The notes below the pieces were generated by a model, which had not been told where the DNA came from, did not search any database, and saw only the letters and a program-made list of their open reading frames with translations. A DNA stretch of 64,000 nucleotides from Carya illinoinensis (taxonomy: Eukaryota > Streptophyta > Magnoliopsida > Fagales > Juglandaceae). The stretch lies in NCBI RefSeq assembly GCF_018687715.1, contig NC_056755.1:21793501-21857500 (forward strand), read 5' to 3'. The position numbers and the translations under genes are program-made. This document shows positions 46,935 through 58,800 of the stretch, in pieces; the stretch's first letter is position 1, and the number at the start of each line of letters is the position of its first letter.

Positions 46935-49403
46935 AATCTACTTAAAACACATCATTGGCATATGCTTTAAGTTGTTACTATTTATGGACAAAACATCTAC
47001 TTTTTACATTAAGGCATCTTTGGATTGTGTCAAGAGGTTTAAAAAGTATTTTAATAGCTTTAAAAGTATTTTAATAATAAAATTAGGTTGTTTGATTTAT
47101 ACATATTAAATTATTTTTTAATATAAATAAAATTAAAAAGTACATTTTAGGAAAAGTATCAAATTTGATGTTTTTCTTCAAATTTACTTTTCCAGATATT
47201 ACAGAATGTTGTTACACTTTTAAAATAAAATTTGAATGAGCAAAAATACTGATATAAATTTTATATAATTATAACTTTACTCTTATCTTATGCATTATTG
47301 TATTGCTATCTCACTTATGAAATGATTTTTTTTTCATTTTAAATACTGAAAATTCTTTTAAATTATTTTCATTTTTTTATTATAAAATTTGATTTCTATC
47401 AAGAATATGATTATGATTTTTAAAAAATCAAATGACCTTTTATGTCTCTAAAATATTTTTAAAATTTGGTTTCAAACAAATGTAATATGTTTATAAGTAC
47501 TTTAGACATATGGTTTCTAAACAGTAAATAACATTTTAATAATAATGTTTATTACTTAAATTATTCAACTATAAGCCTTAAGCTAAAAGCTAAATTAATC
47601 TCCTCAATCTCAAACATGCACTAACTTTGACACATTTTAATTAAAGTAAAGATATTTGAAATCGTAAATTGTGTAATCACTAAGTAATTATTTTGAAAAA
47701 ATTAAATAAAATATACAACTTACATAAAAAATTAATTTTTTAATAATTAATTTTATTTATTTTTAAAATAATTACATAATATTTACACACTTTATAATTA
47801 TATATAAAATTACTCTTTTATATCAGATTCAAAGTGTTTAGTATCATAAGATGTCAACATTAAATTAAACAAACAGTAAGCTACCTGCCTATCACTGCTC
47901 AATAGGACAAAGGTGTAATTTAAGCCCATTCTAAAGTAGGCCGTTTCGTGGGCATGAATTAGAACCTATATTCGTGAACCTATATTATTAAAATATTATT
48001 TTTTTAATATTATTATTATATTAAATTTTTATTATATTTTATATAATAATTTAGAAAAATTATAATAATGAGATAATATAAAATAAAATAAGATGGATTA
48101 AGAGTATTTTTTAATCACAACGACATCTTGAGGTTACTTTTGTTTTAAGGTTTTTGGGGGGTTTGAGTTGGACCTAAACTTGTTTTGTTTATTTATTTAT
48201 TTATGAAGTTAGGAAATTAAGAAACAAAATGATAATAAAATCTTGAAGTAACCAATAAAGCAAGGTGCTGTTTTAGCTTGGAAGGAATGAACTCGGACGT
48301 TAATATATACAGGTGTCATGCCTTGGGTGATAACCATGTGCAATCAACATTTCAAAAAATAAAATAAAATAAAATCATTAAAGAAATAAAAAGTTTTATT
48401 TCAAAAAATAAATAAAATCAAAATATCTAAAATGAAAGTGGTTTTTACACGTTTTGAATTGATTTTTGTTTAAATTTATGTTAATTTTTTTGGTTTGTTT
48501 ATAGCTTTATTTTTTTAAAATTTTATGTATTTTTTATTTAAGTTTAGTTTTAAAAAATATTAATTTTATTTTATCTTATTTCTTTTTATTTTAATTTTTA
48601 CCGACATAACATGTTGGCATGGCACTTTTTATTTTCAAGATGTCGGTTGTTATTTGTTTCAACATTTTATTTTGATATTTAAAAAAAAAAATTGTCCATG
48701 TCGCCCCATTAATGGGGCATGGGGACATAATAAAAAATAAAAAATAAAAAATAAAAAAAAGGGAAAGAGAGGAATGGTATGCTCCTTTACTTTGTGGAAA
48801 AAATATAATTGCAAATATAATTGTGCACTAATCTGTACACCAATGTGATATGATTGGTGAAAAAGTAGATTTTATTGAAAACGGTATTAATTTAAATTTT
48901 AAGTATGAATGAATCAATATTGGTACACAGATTAGTACGCGACTGTGCTTGTATATAGCAAAACTATATTTTGTGTATCCTATCACTGTTTTCAGGTTCA
49001 GTTCTTCTGCTCCAAAACATTTACAATAAAACTTTTGTTTAAGAGTAATGTTAAATACAATTTTAAAATAAATAAATTTTGCATATTTTATTTAAAAAAT
49101 AGTGTAGTCAACTATTAAAAAAATTAATTTTTAATGTAAATCTCATATTTATTCTTTTTTTTAAAAGTAGTTTAAATACATATTTATCAAATAGTAAATA
49201 GCTATTGAAGTATAGACTTATTATTTAAGTTATAAGCCATAAACCCTAAAACTATAAACTATATTTTCCACTGTAATCCTAAACATGCACTTATTCTTTT
49301 TTTTAAAAGAGTGTATATGACTTACACACCTTATGATATACCTAAAACTGCAAATATCATATCTCTTTATTAAAATTGTAAAATTTAATTACATGTCTAT
49401 TTA

Positions 49404-50483
49404 GAAGCTGTAATTTACAGTTAGAAGCTGCTATCGGTCTATATCAAACCACCTGAGGGATGGCTTGGTAGAGAATTCAGAGAGGGGTACACAACAAGTT
49501 GTTTGGAATGCCTTGTGGAAATTAGCAGTGCCTAATAAAATTAAAAAATTTCCTTGGAGAGCATGTAAAGATGGTCTTTCAATATAGGCAAATCTTATGA
49601 AGAAAAATGTGATAAATGAAGCAAAGTGTAGTTTCTGTGAGCATCCAGTTGAGGATTTAAATCATGATGTGTTTAGCTACAATGTTCTTTGAAATTCTTG
49701 GAAGAAGTTTAGTCCCAATTTGCCTATGAACCCGACTGTTAAATTCTTTGATTTAGTATCTCAAATTTGTCAAATGAAGGATTATGACAGTTTGGCTATG
49801 TTTTGTTCTCTGTCTTGGGGGTTTTGGTATGAAAGAAACCAGGAGATCTTCGAGAATGTAGCTCTACCCATAAAACAAGTTACTGAACATGCCATTGGCC
49901 TCTTGAGAAGCTTCCATTCCGTAAAGGAACAGACTCCTATACAAGTAAAGAAACATCTCAAATGATGTCCACCTCTAACTAAGTACTTGAAACTTAATAC
50001 TGATGGGGCTTTGTTTTGTGACTTTAAGAAGGCTAGTATTAGGATGATTTAAAGGGATAATAAGGGTGAAGTGCTTATGGCAGCAAGGCTGAGGATGAAG
50101 TGGACAACCTTGAAATTATTGAACTCCTGGCTGTGTTCCGAGGGATGCAGATGTGTGTTGGTAGGTCCGTCATGAATCTCATTGTGGAATCTGACTATTT
50201 GTTGCTTGCTGATTCTTTGAACAAGAATGATATGCTTGATTCTGAACTTGGAGCTCTTTATGGTGAAGTTATGAGACTAAAAGCTTGTTTTGCTTCTTGT
50301 TCTTTCACACATGTATTTAGAGAGGGTAACTCGATAGCACACAGTCTTACACGATATGCTTGGAATGTTGAAAATATTAAAATGTGGGAAGATTATTCCA
50401 AACTTTTTTTCTCAAGCCCTTTAGTTTGATAAATGTTTGTAATATTTGTTATCTTCAATGAAGTTGGTTTTTCCATTAAAAAA
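49404..50483 (+). mobile_element. 5'-truncated LINE insertion with 17-bp target duplication
   Basis: Flanked by a perfect 17-bp repeat AATTACATGTCTATTTA at 49387-49403 and 50484-50500, with a short A-run at its end. Copy A has the uninterrupted site at about 42894-42910. It encodes the end of LINE ORF2: zf-RVT words near 49440-49700, then an RNase H-like RVT_3 domain (LNTDGALF near 49990; ELLAVFRGMQ, VESDYLLLADSLNK and FREGNSIAHSLTRYA at 50110-50365). Stops and a frame change break it. Confidence 0.93.
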
Positions 50484-50665
50484 AATTACATGTCTATTTA
50501 TTCTTTTAATTACATTGCTAAAAAAAAAAACTAGCTTGCAATCATTCCTCGTTATATACAAAGGACACGATTTTGATACATATGTTTAGAACTTTAAAGC
50601 ACTAGTTTCAACATTTTCGAATTATGGCTGGGGTCTGTTTTATTTGGAAAAATTCCTTTTATAAA

Positions 50666-51223
50666 TAGGGGTATAAGAATAAACCGACAAACCGAAAAAT
50701 CAGACCAGTTGGTTCGGTCCGATTTTCGACCAGCTTGGTTTGGAATCGGTTTTTTCATTTTAAAAATTGGTCAAATCCGGTCTAAAATCGGTTTTATATT
50801 TTTTAACACCGAACCAGACCGGTTCACATATTATATATATTTTTATTAATTTTTAATATTATCTATAATATATTTTATATATAATATATAATTATGTATA
50901 AGATAATATATTATGATTTATAACATAACATTTTAATCTTAAACATGAATATTTATTTGATCATATGTTTTAAATATAAAATATATATATATATATTAAA
51001 TACATTTTATTGCCTATTAAATTCTTAATATATTTCTTTTGATAAATACATTAGTAATACTAATATACTTAATATATTAAAACGGGAAAACCAGACCGGA
51101 ACCGGTAAATCGGACATATCGGTTTGGGGGATAACCGGTACATAATTGCTATTGAAAATACAAAATCGATACATACCAGTTCGGTCCTAGATATTATCTA
51201 AAACCGAACTGGTTACACCTTTA
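50666..51223. mobile_element. hAT-like non-autonomous element, 558 bp
   Basis: 8-bp target duplication TTTATAAA at 50658-50665 and 51224-51231. Ends TAGGGGTATAAG and (inverted) TAAAGGTGTAAC, the TAGGGxTG type of hAT ends. Sub-terminal CCGGTT/CGGTCC-rich zones surround an AT-rich core. The site is empty in copy A near 43073-43083. No coding sequence. Confidence 0.85.
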
Positions 51224-51266
51224 TTTATAAATCCTTAGGAATTCTTTAATTTTACATTCATCCTAG

Positions 51267-51651
51267 TAGGGATGTACAAGAAACCGGCGAACCGACCTAC
51301 AACCGACCGCCGGACGCTGGAACCGGCCGGAACCAGGGAAGAACCGGTCGGCCGGTGGTAGAAATAAATAGAAACCGATCACGGTCGGTTTGGTCCCGGT
51401 TCGCCCACACAGAAAACCGGTAAACCGACCGACCGTATATATATTTTAAATATATATCTTATATAAAAAAATGCCGCTTCATATGAAACGACGTCGTTTT
51501 GTTTAAGTGGGTAACAAAAAAAAATAAGTGGGACGATGTCGTTTGGTCTCAACCAAAAGGCGTCGTTTGGTTGGAATCAGGTTAGGGTTATTACCCTTCC
51601 CGTTTCCAGTTCCCCCCTTCCCTCTCCCTATTCTCTTCTGCTCCCCCCCTG

Positions 51652-51706
<55 letters not shown>

Positions 51707-53054
51707 CTGTCTCTGTCTCTGTGACGGTCTCTGTTGAACAGCAACGCAGAGCTGAACTGGTGAACCGCGCAGCATTCCGTGACTCCCTCGCAAGCTGGCC
51801 TCTGTGAGTATTATTCATTTCTTCTTACTTTTTAGTGTATAGTATATACTATATATTATATAATCTGTTATATATATATATTATATAATCTTTTTTCTAT
51901 TATATATATTATATATATAATCTGTTTTATATATATATAATTATAAATTTTAATCTGTTATATATATTATATATACATATATAATATATATATTATATAT
52001 ATAAATCGTATATAATATTGAATCTGTTATAATGTATATATATATATATCGTGTAATGCGTATAATGTTTATAGATATTGAATCTGTTGTGTATATATAT
52101 TGAATCTGTTGCGTATAATGTGTATATAATGTGAATCTGTTATAACGGGAGGTCGTGTGCTTGATCCTTTTTGGGAGTTCGTTGGCTCCAAGAACTGTTG
52201 AAGCACTTATTTGCACTCAAAATTAGTTAAGGCAGCCGGCAACATATATTGATATCCGAGAGGTTATGGATAATGTGTAGAACTTTGTAGTAGAATCAGG
52301 TAATGTTTTCAAATTTTCATTGTAATTTAATTTTGCATATTTTTCATAATATGAATTCACTAACATTTAATATTTTATTCTTATAGAGTTGACCGCACAA
52401 TCGAACATGACAAGTATTGACGATTGAAGATTGATGGCTTGAAGTAATAATGAGTAAACTCGAAGATCGATATTCTTAATTTTTTGCATTGTTGCTATGT
52501 TTAAGTCTTTAAGACAAGTTGTTTTCATTTATTTATGTTATTTTTTTATTTGTATTTTTACTATGCTTAAGACAACCTGGCTTGTTTTTCAAATTTATAA
52601 TATGTAATACTAGATATCTAGTGAAGTTGTTTTTATTTATTTTTAATTATGTAGTAATTAATATAGTAACTAGTTAGTTAATATGATGAATGCTTTGGTT
52701 ATTTATTATTTTTATTTATTTATAATATGAATTATGATGAATGATGAATTTACAAGATCTTGGATGATGAATTGAATTATTAGTTAAGAACAAAAAATTA
52801 AAAAGATGTTAGATGATGAATTCAGGAAAAATATATATATAACCAAAAAAAAAAGTCCAAACATATTGGATAAAAGGTCCAAAACTGGGCCCAAAACCCA
52901 CGGCCCAAACAGGCGAACTGACCGGCAAAGGAACCGGCCGGTTTTCTTCCCCCAGCATGGTCAGTTTCGGCTGGTTGATGCATTATTTCTTGAAGGACTG
53001 GCCAGTTTCGGTTTAGGCCTAAAACCGAAACCGGTTGGTCAGTTTTCAGCCCTA
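51267..53054. mobile_element. hAT-like element, 1788 bp, no transposase
   Basis: 8-bp target duplication CATCCTAG at 51259-51266 and 53055-53062. Ends TAGGGATGTACA and (inverted) TAGGGCTGAAAA. Sub-terminal GAACCGGCCGG-type repeats. The inside has a 50-bp CT run (51653-51702), long AT repeats (51840-52070) and AT-rich sequence without a transposase frame. Empty site in copy A at 43109-43116. Confidence 0.87.
51653..51702 (+). repeat. (CT)n microsatellite
   Basis: About 25 CT units inside the hAT-like element. It gives long but meaningless open frames on both strands. Confidence 0.95.
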
Positions 53055-53244
53055 CATCCTAGTAGTGAAAAAATATAAGTAATACTAAAATCACAAATAA
53101 GTCTTATAAAATTAAACTTACAAACAAACATAATTTCATATGATATATTAAAAGTAAAGGTACAAACAAATATAAAAGTAAACTTATAAAATTAAACTTA
53201 CAAACAAACATAATTTTATATGATATATTAAATCTACTTTACAC

Positions 53245-53590
53245 TAAGGGCTAGTTTGGTTTTACAAAACTAAATTATCTTATCTCATCTTATATAATCA
53301 TTACAATTTTCTCAAGATCTCACAAAATTTATTAAATAATTCAACTTTTTCAAATTAAAAAAAAAAAAACTCATTAAAAATTTATATTATAATAATATTT
53401 TATTCGACTTTCAACAAAATATCTCATCCCATCTCATCATCTGAGTTGTATAATCAAACGAGGTTTAAGGTTGTAGCCTCATTATTTGAATAGTGAGATG
53501 AGATCATGAGAATATGGTTTTAAATAAAAGCTGAAAGTTAAATAAAATATTGTTAGATTATTATTTTTTAATATTATTATCGTTTTGAGA
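53245..53590. mobile_element. Two adjoining small TIR-family elements, copy B
   Basis: Counterparts of 43225-43620 in copy A. Confidence 0.6.
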
Positions 53591-54154
53591 TTTAAAAATG
53601 TTAAATTGAGTTTTCTCTTTATGTTCGTGACGAAGAAACATAAAATTAATGAACTTTCTTAAGAGATTATTCAATTCCACCGAAATTAAATTCTTGTGTG
53701 GCTTTGTAATTTCACAAACACATGACAATTTCCACCGATCGACCAACGGACACTGAAATAATATTTGTAGTTTTAGGATGTGTAAGTCTTATGTCCTCTA
53801 TCTAAAAAAAAAAAAAATGAATAAATCTAAAATTTATATTAGAAAAAAAATCTTTTTAAATGGACCATACTTTTTTCGATAGAAGTTGGTTTTAAAGTTA
53901 CACCATCTAAGACTTTATAATTTAGCATTACTCTAGAATTAATTTGCATGCATGCAGCAAGTTCCAGCTCAACGGTGGGAGATATATATTGAAATGAGTT
54001 TACGAGATTTGAATTGCAGGAATCCTTTCGACGTAAGGATTTCTTGTCCTGGTAGGAGTAGCTTTCGGAGATCTCCGACGCCTGTATAAGTCCCGCTCCC
54101 CTCATAACCTATAACCCAACAAATTTCTCGGTTGTTTCTTTCTCTCTCAACGTG

Positions 54155-55258
54155 ATGAAGAGTTCACGTCCTGAATTTTCTTGTAAATCTGGTACCACCC
54201 GTGGATTACTTTCTGGTCGATTACGGAATCTGATCAGTGCAGATCATTCGGTTTTATTCTGCAATCCCAAAACCCCAAGTGCCACCGTGGCCGTGAGGCC
54301 AGAGTACTCTCATGACCACAACTCGGAACACGGCCTTGCTAAGAATGATGTTTCCGTGCCGGAATCGACGCTTTCCTGCAGGTTTCAAAGCGAAGTAGCT
54401 TCAATGGAATCAAAACTCTCTTGCGGGTTTGACCAGGGGCTAGTTTCAACAGAGTTAACGCTCTCTTCTGGGGTTCAGATCGAAGCCAAGAAACGCAAAG
54501 CACCTGAAGCTAGAAGCTCTCTTGTCTCTTTTGCGAGGATCCATGAGCTATTTACTGAGAACCCACATGAAGGAGTTTCAACAGAGCTGAAGCTGTACGA
54601 TGAATCATGGAAATATCCCGAGAAGACCGAAACCGTGAAAGACAGGCCTGAAGAAGTTTCAACGGCGCTGAAGCCGTTTGATGAAACATGGAAGATTGAT
54701 CCCAAGAAGAGCGAAACCGTGAAAAACTCTGCTATTAATCCAAAGGAAGATAGCCCAACAGTACTGATCTCTTACAATTCCAAGGTTACAGTGACCTCCA
54801 ATGCTGTGACTGCGAGGACGAGAGTGCGGCGCCACGACAAAGATGATCTACACGCAGAGATCAGGACACCCACTGCCATGGAGGATCCTTGGAAAATCAA
54901 GAAGACACTAACGGAGAGTGATCTTGGTAATATGAGCCGGCTCTTGCTGAAAACAACTTGGGTCAGGCATCATGTTTTGCCATTCTTGGATGCCGATATC
55001 ATTAGAGAAGTTGAGAGTGAGGGCATCCGCATTAACGTTTGGGATCACGATTTTCAGTCCGCACACGAGTTGGTTCTCAAGAAGTGGAAAACCTCTAAGA
55101 GTTACGTTTTGATCAATATGTGGCACAAAGATTTTGTGAACAGGAGGAACTTGAAGAAAGGGGATGTCGTGGGCCTTTACTGGGATCCCTCTGATTCAAT
55201 GCTCCATTTTAGTGTTCTACGACGTCGGGCTGATCTGATTGCTCAACCAAATCTTTAA
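54155..55258 (+). CDS. B3-domain protein (DUF313/REM-like), copy B
   Basis: Single-exon frame of 367 aa from the ATG at 54155 (the in-frame codon before it is GTG). Same plan as copy A: KKRK basic motif, two repeats of the EGVS/EEVS...DE[ST]W...TVK type, then a B3 domain at residues about 246-356. It keeps an N-terminal stretch (VRPEYSHDHNSEHG) that copy A lacks. In the B3 domain copy B reads INVWDHDFQ where copy A reads IYVWDRDCQ. The upstream ATG-TGA of copy A is absent (ACG). The family is nuclear and presumed DNA-binding; target genes cannot be read from sequence. Its downstream neighbour, the transporter, is convergent. Confidence 0.9.
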   Translation: MKSSRPEFSCKSGTTRGLLSGRLRNLISADHSVLFCNPKTPSATVAVRPEYSHDHNSEHGLAKNDVSVPESTLSCRFQSEVASMESKLSCGFDQGLVSTELTLSSGVQIEAKKRKAPEARSSLVSFARIHELFTENPHEGVSTELKLYDESWKYPEKTETVKDRPEEVSTALKPFDETWKIDPKKSETVKNSAINPKEDSPTVLISYNSKVTVTSNAVTARTRVRRHDKDDLHAEIRTPTAMEDPWKIKKTLTESDLGNMSRLLLKTTWVRHHVLPFLDADIIREVESEGIRINVWDHDFQSAHELVLKKWKTSKSYVLINMWHKDFVNRRNLKKGDVVGLYWDPSDSMLHFSVLRRRADLIAQPNL

Positions 55259-55870
55259 GTTTTTTACTGGATGCTGGATAAATTAATATATATTTGTACT
55301 AAAATATTGAAGTTGTGATAGGATGTGGATTAATATCATGTTGTCATCTAGCTTAGACGAGTGCCGATACTTTCATTGTAACATTTATATTATAACCAAA
55401 TGTCAATCATCGCTTCTGCTTTTAACCCGTGCGTTCATTGTCCATATCCCCCCATGTTGGTATCTTCGATTTCACTAGCCATATTAACATGAATGATGGA
55501 AGTCATTGCTCTATCTGGTGAATCTATTTTCACCTTACTGACATTAGCATCAAAGCACGCTCAATGTAGTTAGGTATTGTAATGAAGGCATGAGGGCTGG
55601 AGCTGCTTGTACACCATGCTTTAGATGCATGTATAGCTGAAGAAATTCGCTGTTTTACCATGTCATGCTATCATGGGATTAGTCCAAAAACTGAAATGTT
55701 GCTGTTTGGGCAGGACCGTAGGAGACACTCTGTTTTTCTTTAATTTTTTTTTTGGTTATATAATGAAGCAGTGCCATATGATACATGTATGTTATCAAAG
55801 AAATACAAAGAACTTCACAAGTTTTTGTTAAAAATAAAAAATTAAAATTAAAAAAAAAAAAAAAAAAATC
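55259..55870. other. Convergent 3' regions of B3 gene B and the transporter
   Basis: About 600 bp separate the two stop codons. Non-coding, with a T-run near 55743 and an A-run at 55850-55868. Confidence 0.7.
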
Positions 55871-58800
55871 CTATCGCCTCTGGAAGTTCAACACTTTAAT
55901 GGACACAGCAAAGATAAATGCAAAGAGTAATGCAAACCCAACAACGACAGCTGCAGCCACTCCCACAAACTCATGTTTGAAACCAAAATACTCTCTCACA
56001 AAATCTTCCACTGTTTCCCCAGTATCAAGGATGTCCTTCTTATCCCCAAACTGTGCTGCAACCAACCCGTAAAGGGTCCAAGCTAATGGACATGCCCATG
56101 AGTACCATCTCCACCAAATTGGGATCCTCTGTTTTTTACCAGGTAGGAAAATGAAAGATGAGGAAAAAAAAAAATTACTCGAGGGTAATATAGAAGATGA
56201 AAAAGAGATACGCTTGAAAGAATTGAGAGTGTAAGAACTTACAGGTCGTGGGATTATAAATCCTGAGAAGAGATTCCATAGTGCATAAAATGCGGAGGAA
56301 ACTATGGAAGAAATGTGGTGGTTTGGTGTCGCAGCAACAGTCATCATGCCATAGAAAGTGAAGTACAAAAGGGAGACATACATGAAAAATATATACCAGA
56401 AGAATTTGGCTGCAGTCCATTCAAAACCAATCATTGCATAAACTATGACACCATATACCGCAGCTTGTGCAAAAACATATGGGAGCTCAATCAGAACCTG
56501 TAACATAAAATGAAATTGCATAAACGTGGGTTTAAATCTTATTGAGAAGTTGATGTCTTACACATGCGTTTGATTGAATAGAAATAGGATATCGTAGCTG
56601 GAAAAATTGTAGGTACCTGTGCAAAGGCATAAGGCAAGGCTGAATACATCCCTGCTGCTTTTTCTCTGTAGAAGACTGTTCGTTCAACAGCCACCACTGG
56701 CTGCACTGAATTGGCATTTTTAACACCGATAAAGAGAACAGAAGTGTACATCGAACCCATAGCATTAAATACATCTTGTTTCTTTGTCCTGCGATCATCA
56801 ATGTTTGAAATTCAACTCAAAAGCTCAAAGATATTACAAGAATTTGCACATTTGTGGATTGCTTAGTTCTGTAGTTGTAACTCACGTTTTCGAGCCGAGA
56901 TTCCAGAACATTGTCCCAAACATCAGGGCTATGATGGTTGTGAAGAGAAACCTTACAGCAGTATACAGCGGGTTGCGCCAATATGACCAGTGTTGTTTCC
57001 ACAAGCAAGCCATGAATTGTGTGAAATATGTCTGCGAGTGTTGTGTAGGGAAATAGAGGTCCTTTGATCCAGGAGCAGGGCTGCTCAACTCATTAATAAG
57101 TGCTTTGTTTCTCCTGTAATATTTGGCATTCAATAGTACAAGTTTTGTTAAAAAATTCCAACATAACTACTGTATTTATTTTAGTAGTTTTGATGATGGA
57201 AACAAAGATATTATTTCAGTCTTAAAACTTAGTCAGGTATATTATTAGACCGACCTGTAGAGCTCTGATTCTCTGTACACATTAGCAAAATCAATTCCCA
57301 AAGCCATTTCATGTGCTGAGGAAGTAACTTCCAACATCCAAGTCGCTGGATTATGACCATCTTTAATTTTACAGATTCCCTCTATTCCCTGGATGTAGCA
57401 GAGGTAAATGTATTAGCAAAATCTCTCAGAAAGAAAACGATTTACAGGATAATTTTGACTGTACATATCTCCTGATGGTCCTTGAGATCATACCTCAAAA
57501 TAATTGATTAGATGGCAAGAGTGGCGACCCAATGGCCCAACATATATCTCCTGACCCCCACGCTTCATTAGGAATAGCTGCAATTTCATGTTAAATATGT
57601 CATACTCGTTTACAGAAGATAAGGTCCCCAAAAGTTCCAAACAATTCGGTTGATTAGTATTCCTCACCTCATCAAATGCTTCAAATATGTCAATGCTTGG
57701 CTGATGGATGGTGCACACAACTGTTCTTCCTGTGTCCACAGTGTTCCTCACAGTCCTCATGACAATAGCAGCAGCTCTAGCATCCAGCCCGGAAGTTGGT
57801 TCGTCCATGAAAATTATGGAGGGGTTGGCAACTAGCTCTACTGCAATGGTAAGCCTCTTGCGTTGCTCAGTCGAAAGGCCATTCACACCAGGCAACCCAA
57901 CCAATGCTTGCCTCAAAGGTTTCAATTCCACGAGCTCCATAACTTCCTCAATGAACATCTGCAATCATTTTTCATTTTTTAAAATTAGCTTTACACGTGC
58001 TGGTTTAAGAATTCATGCAGCTTATGGGGGTGACTCCAATTTTTTTTTGTCATCCAGAGATCTTCAACTGGTTGATAAAGCTTTAGAATATAATAAGAAA
58101 ATACAGAAACAAAGTCAGCATTTGAATATAAAAGTCTCCAATTTTAGATACCAACCTTCCTTGCTTCAGAATCAACATCAGGCGAAAGGCGGAGCCATGC
58201 TGAATAGAGCAAGGACTCATAGACAGTAACATGAGGAGAGTGGATGTCATTTTGCTCACAATATCCAGAAATTCGAGCAAACGTCTCTTGCTTCTTTGGG
58301 TACCCAGAAATTGTTATCTTCCCGTCAATATATCCACCGGTTTTTCTACCAGCCAGCACATCCATCAGAGTAGTTTTACCAGCACCACTGACACCCATCA
58401 GAGCTGTGAGAACTCCTGGCCTGAAAGCACCACTCACATCCTTCAGGAGCACCAATTTATCTTCAGTAACACCCTGAATCTTCATTTCCTGCAAAGTCGT
58501 TTTAAACAAATAGTGTATTATAGATTTGAAAGTTGAAACAAAATCCACTTCATTTACAAACCATTTTGTAATCGCTGCAAGTTACCTGTGGCATGTCAAC
58601 CGAGTATGTAATTTCATCAAAGGTAATGGCATGTTGTTCAAATGGAAGAACCATGCCTCTTTTCCCATTCCGACTGACCTCTACCGTATCCTCCGCACTA
58701 ACAGATGAGGACTTAGAGGAAATACTTCTCATGCTAGTTTCAATTCTACTCTCTGCAGGTCCACAAAATTCAGTTGGCTTTAAGAGAAACAACATAAATT

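Larger units (their letters stand above)
46318..56247 (+). repeat. Segmental duplication, copy B
   Basis: Second copy of the unit at 39743-46209, about 3.4 kb longer because of a LINE (49404-50483) and two hAT-like insertions (50666-51223, 51267-53054). Smaller indels also differ. It runs on into the complete transporter gene, so this side is the likely parental arrangement for the transporter end. Confidence 0.9.

Noticed and set aside
51503..51818. Three overlapping open frames of 69-96 aa
   Set aside because: They are translations of a CT/GA microsatellite inside a hAT-like element.
58589..58795. Transporter exon 16 beginning further upstream at 58776
   Set aside because: That acceptor would put a TGA in frame within three codons; the CTGCAG acceptor at 58753 keeps the frame and the family pattern.
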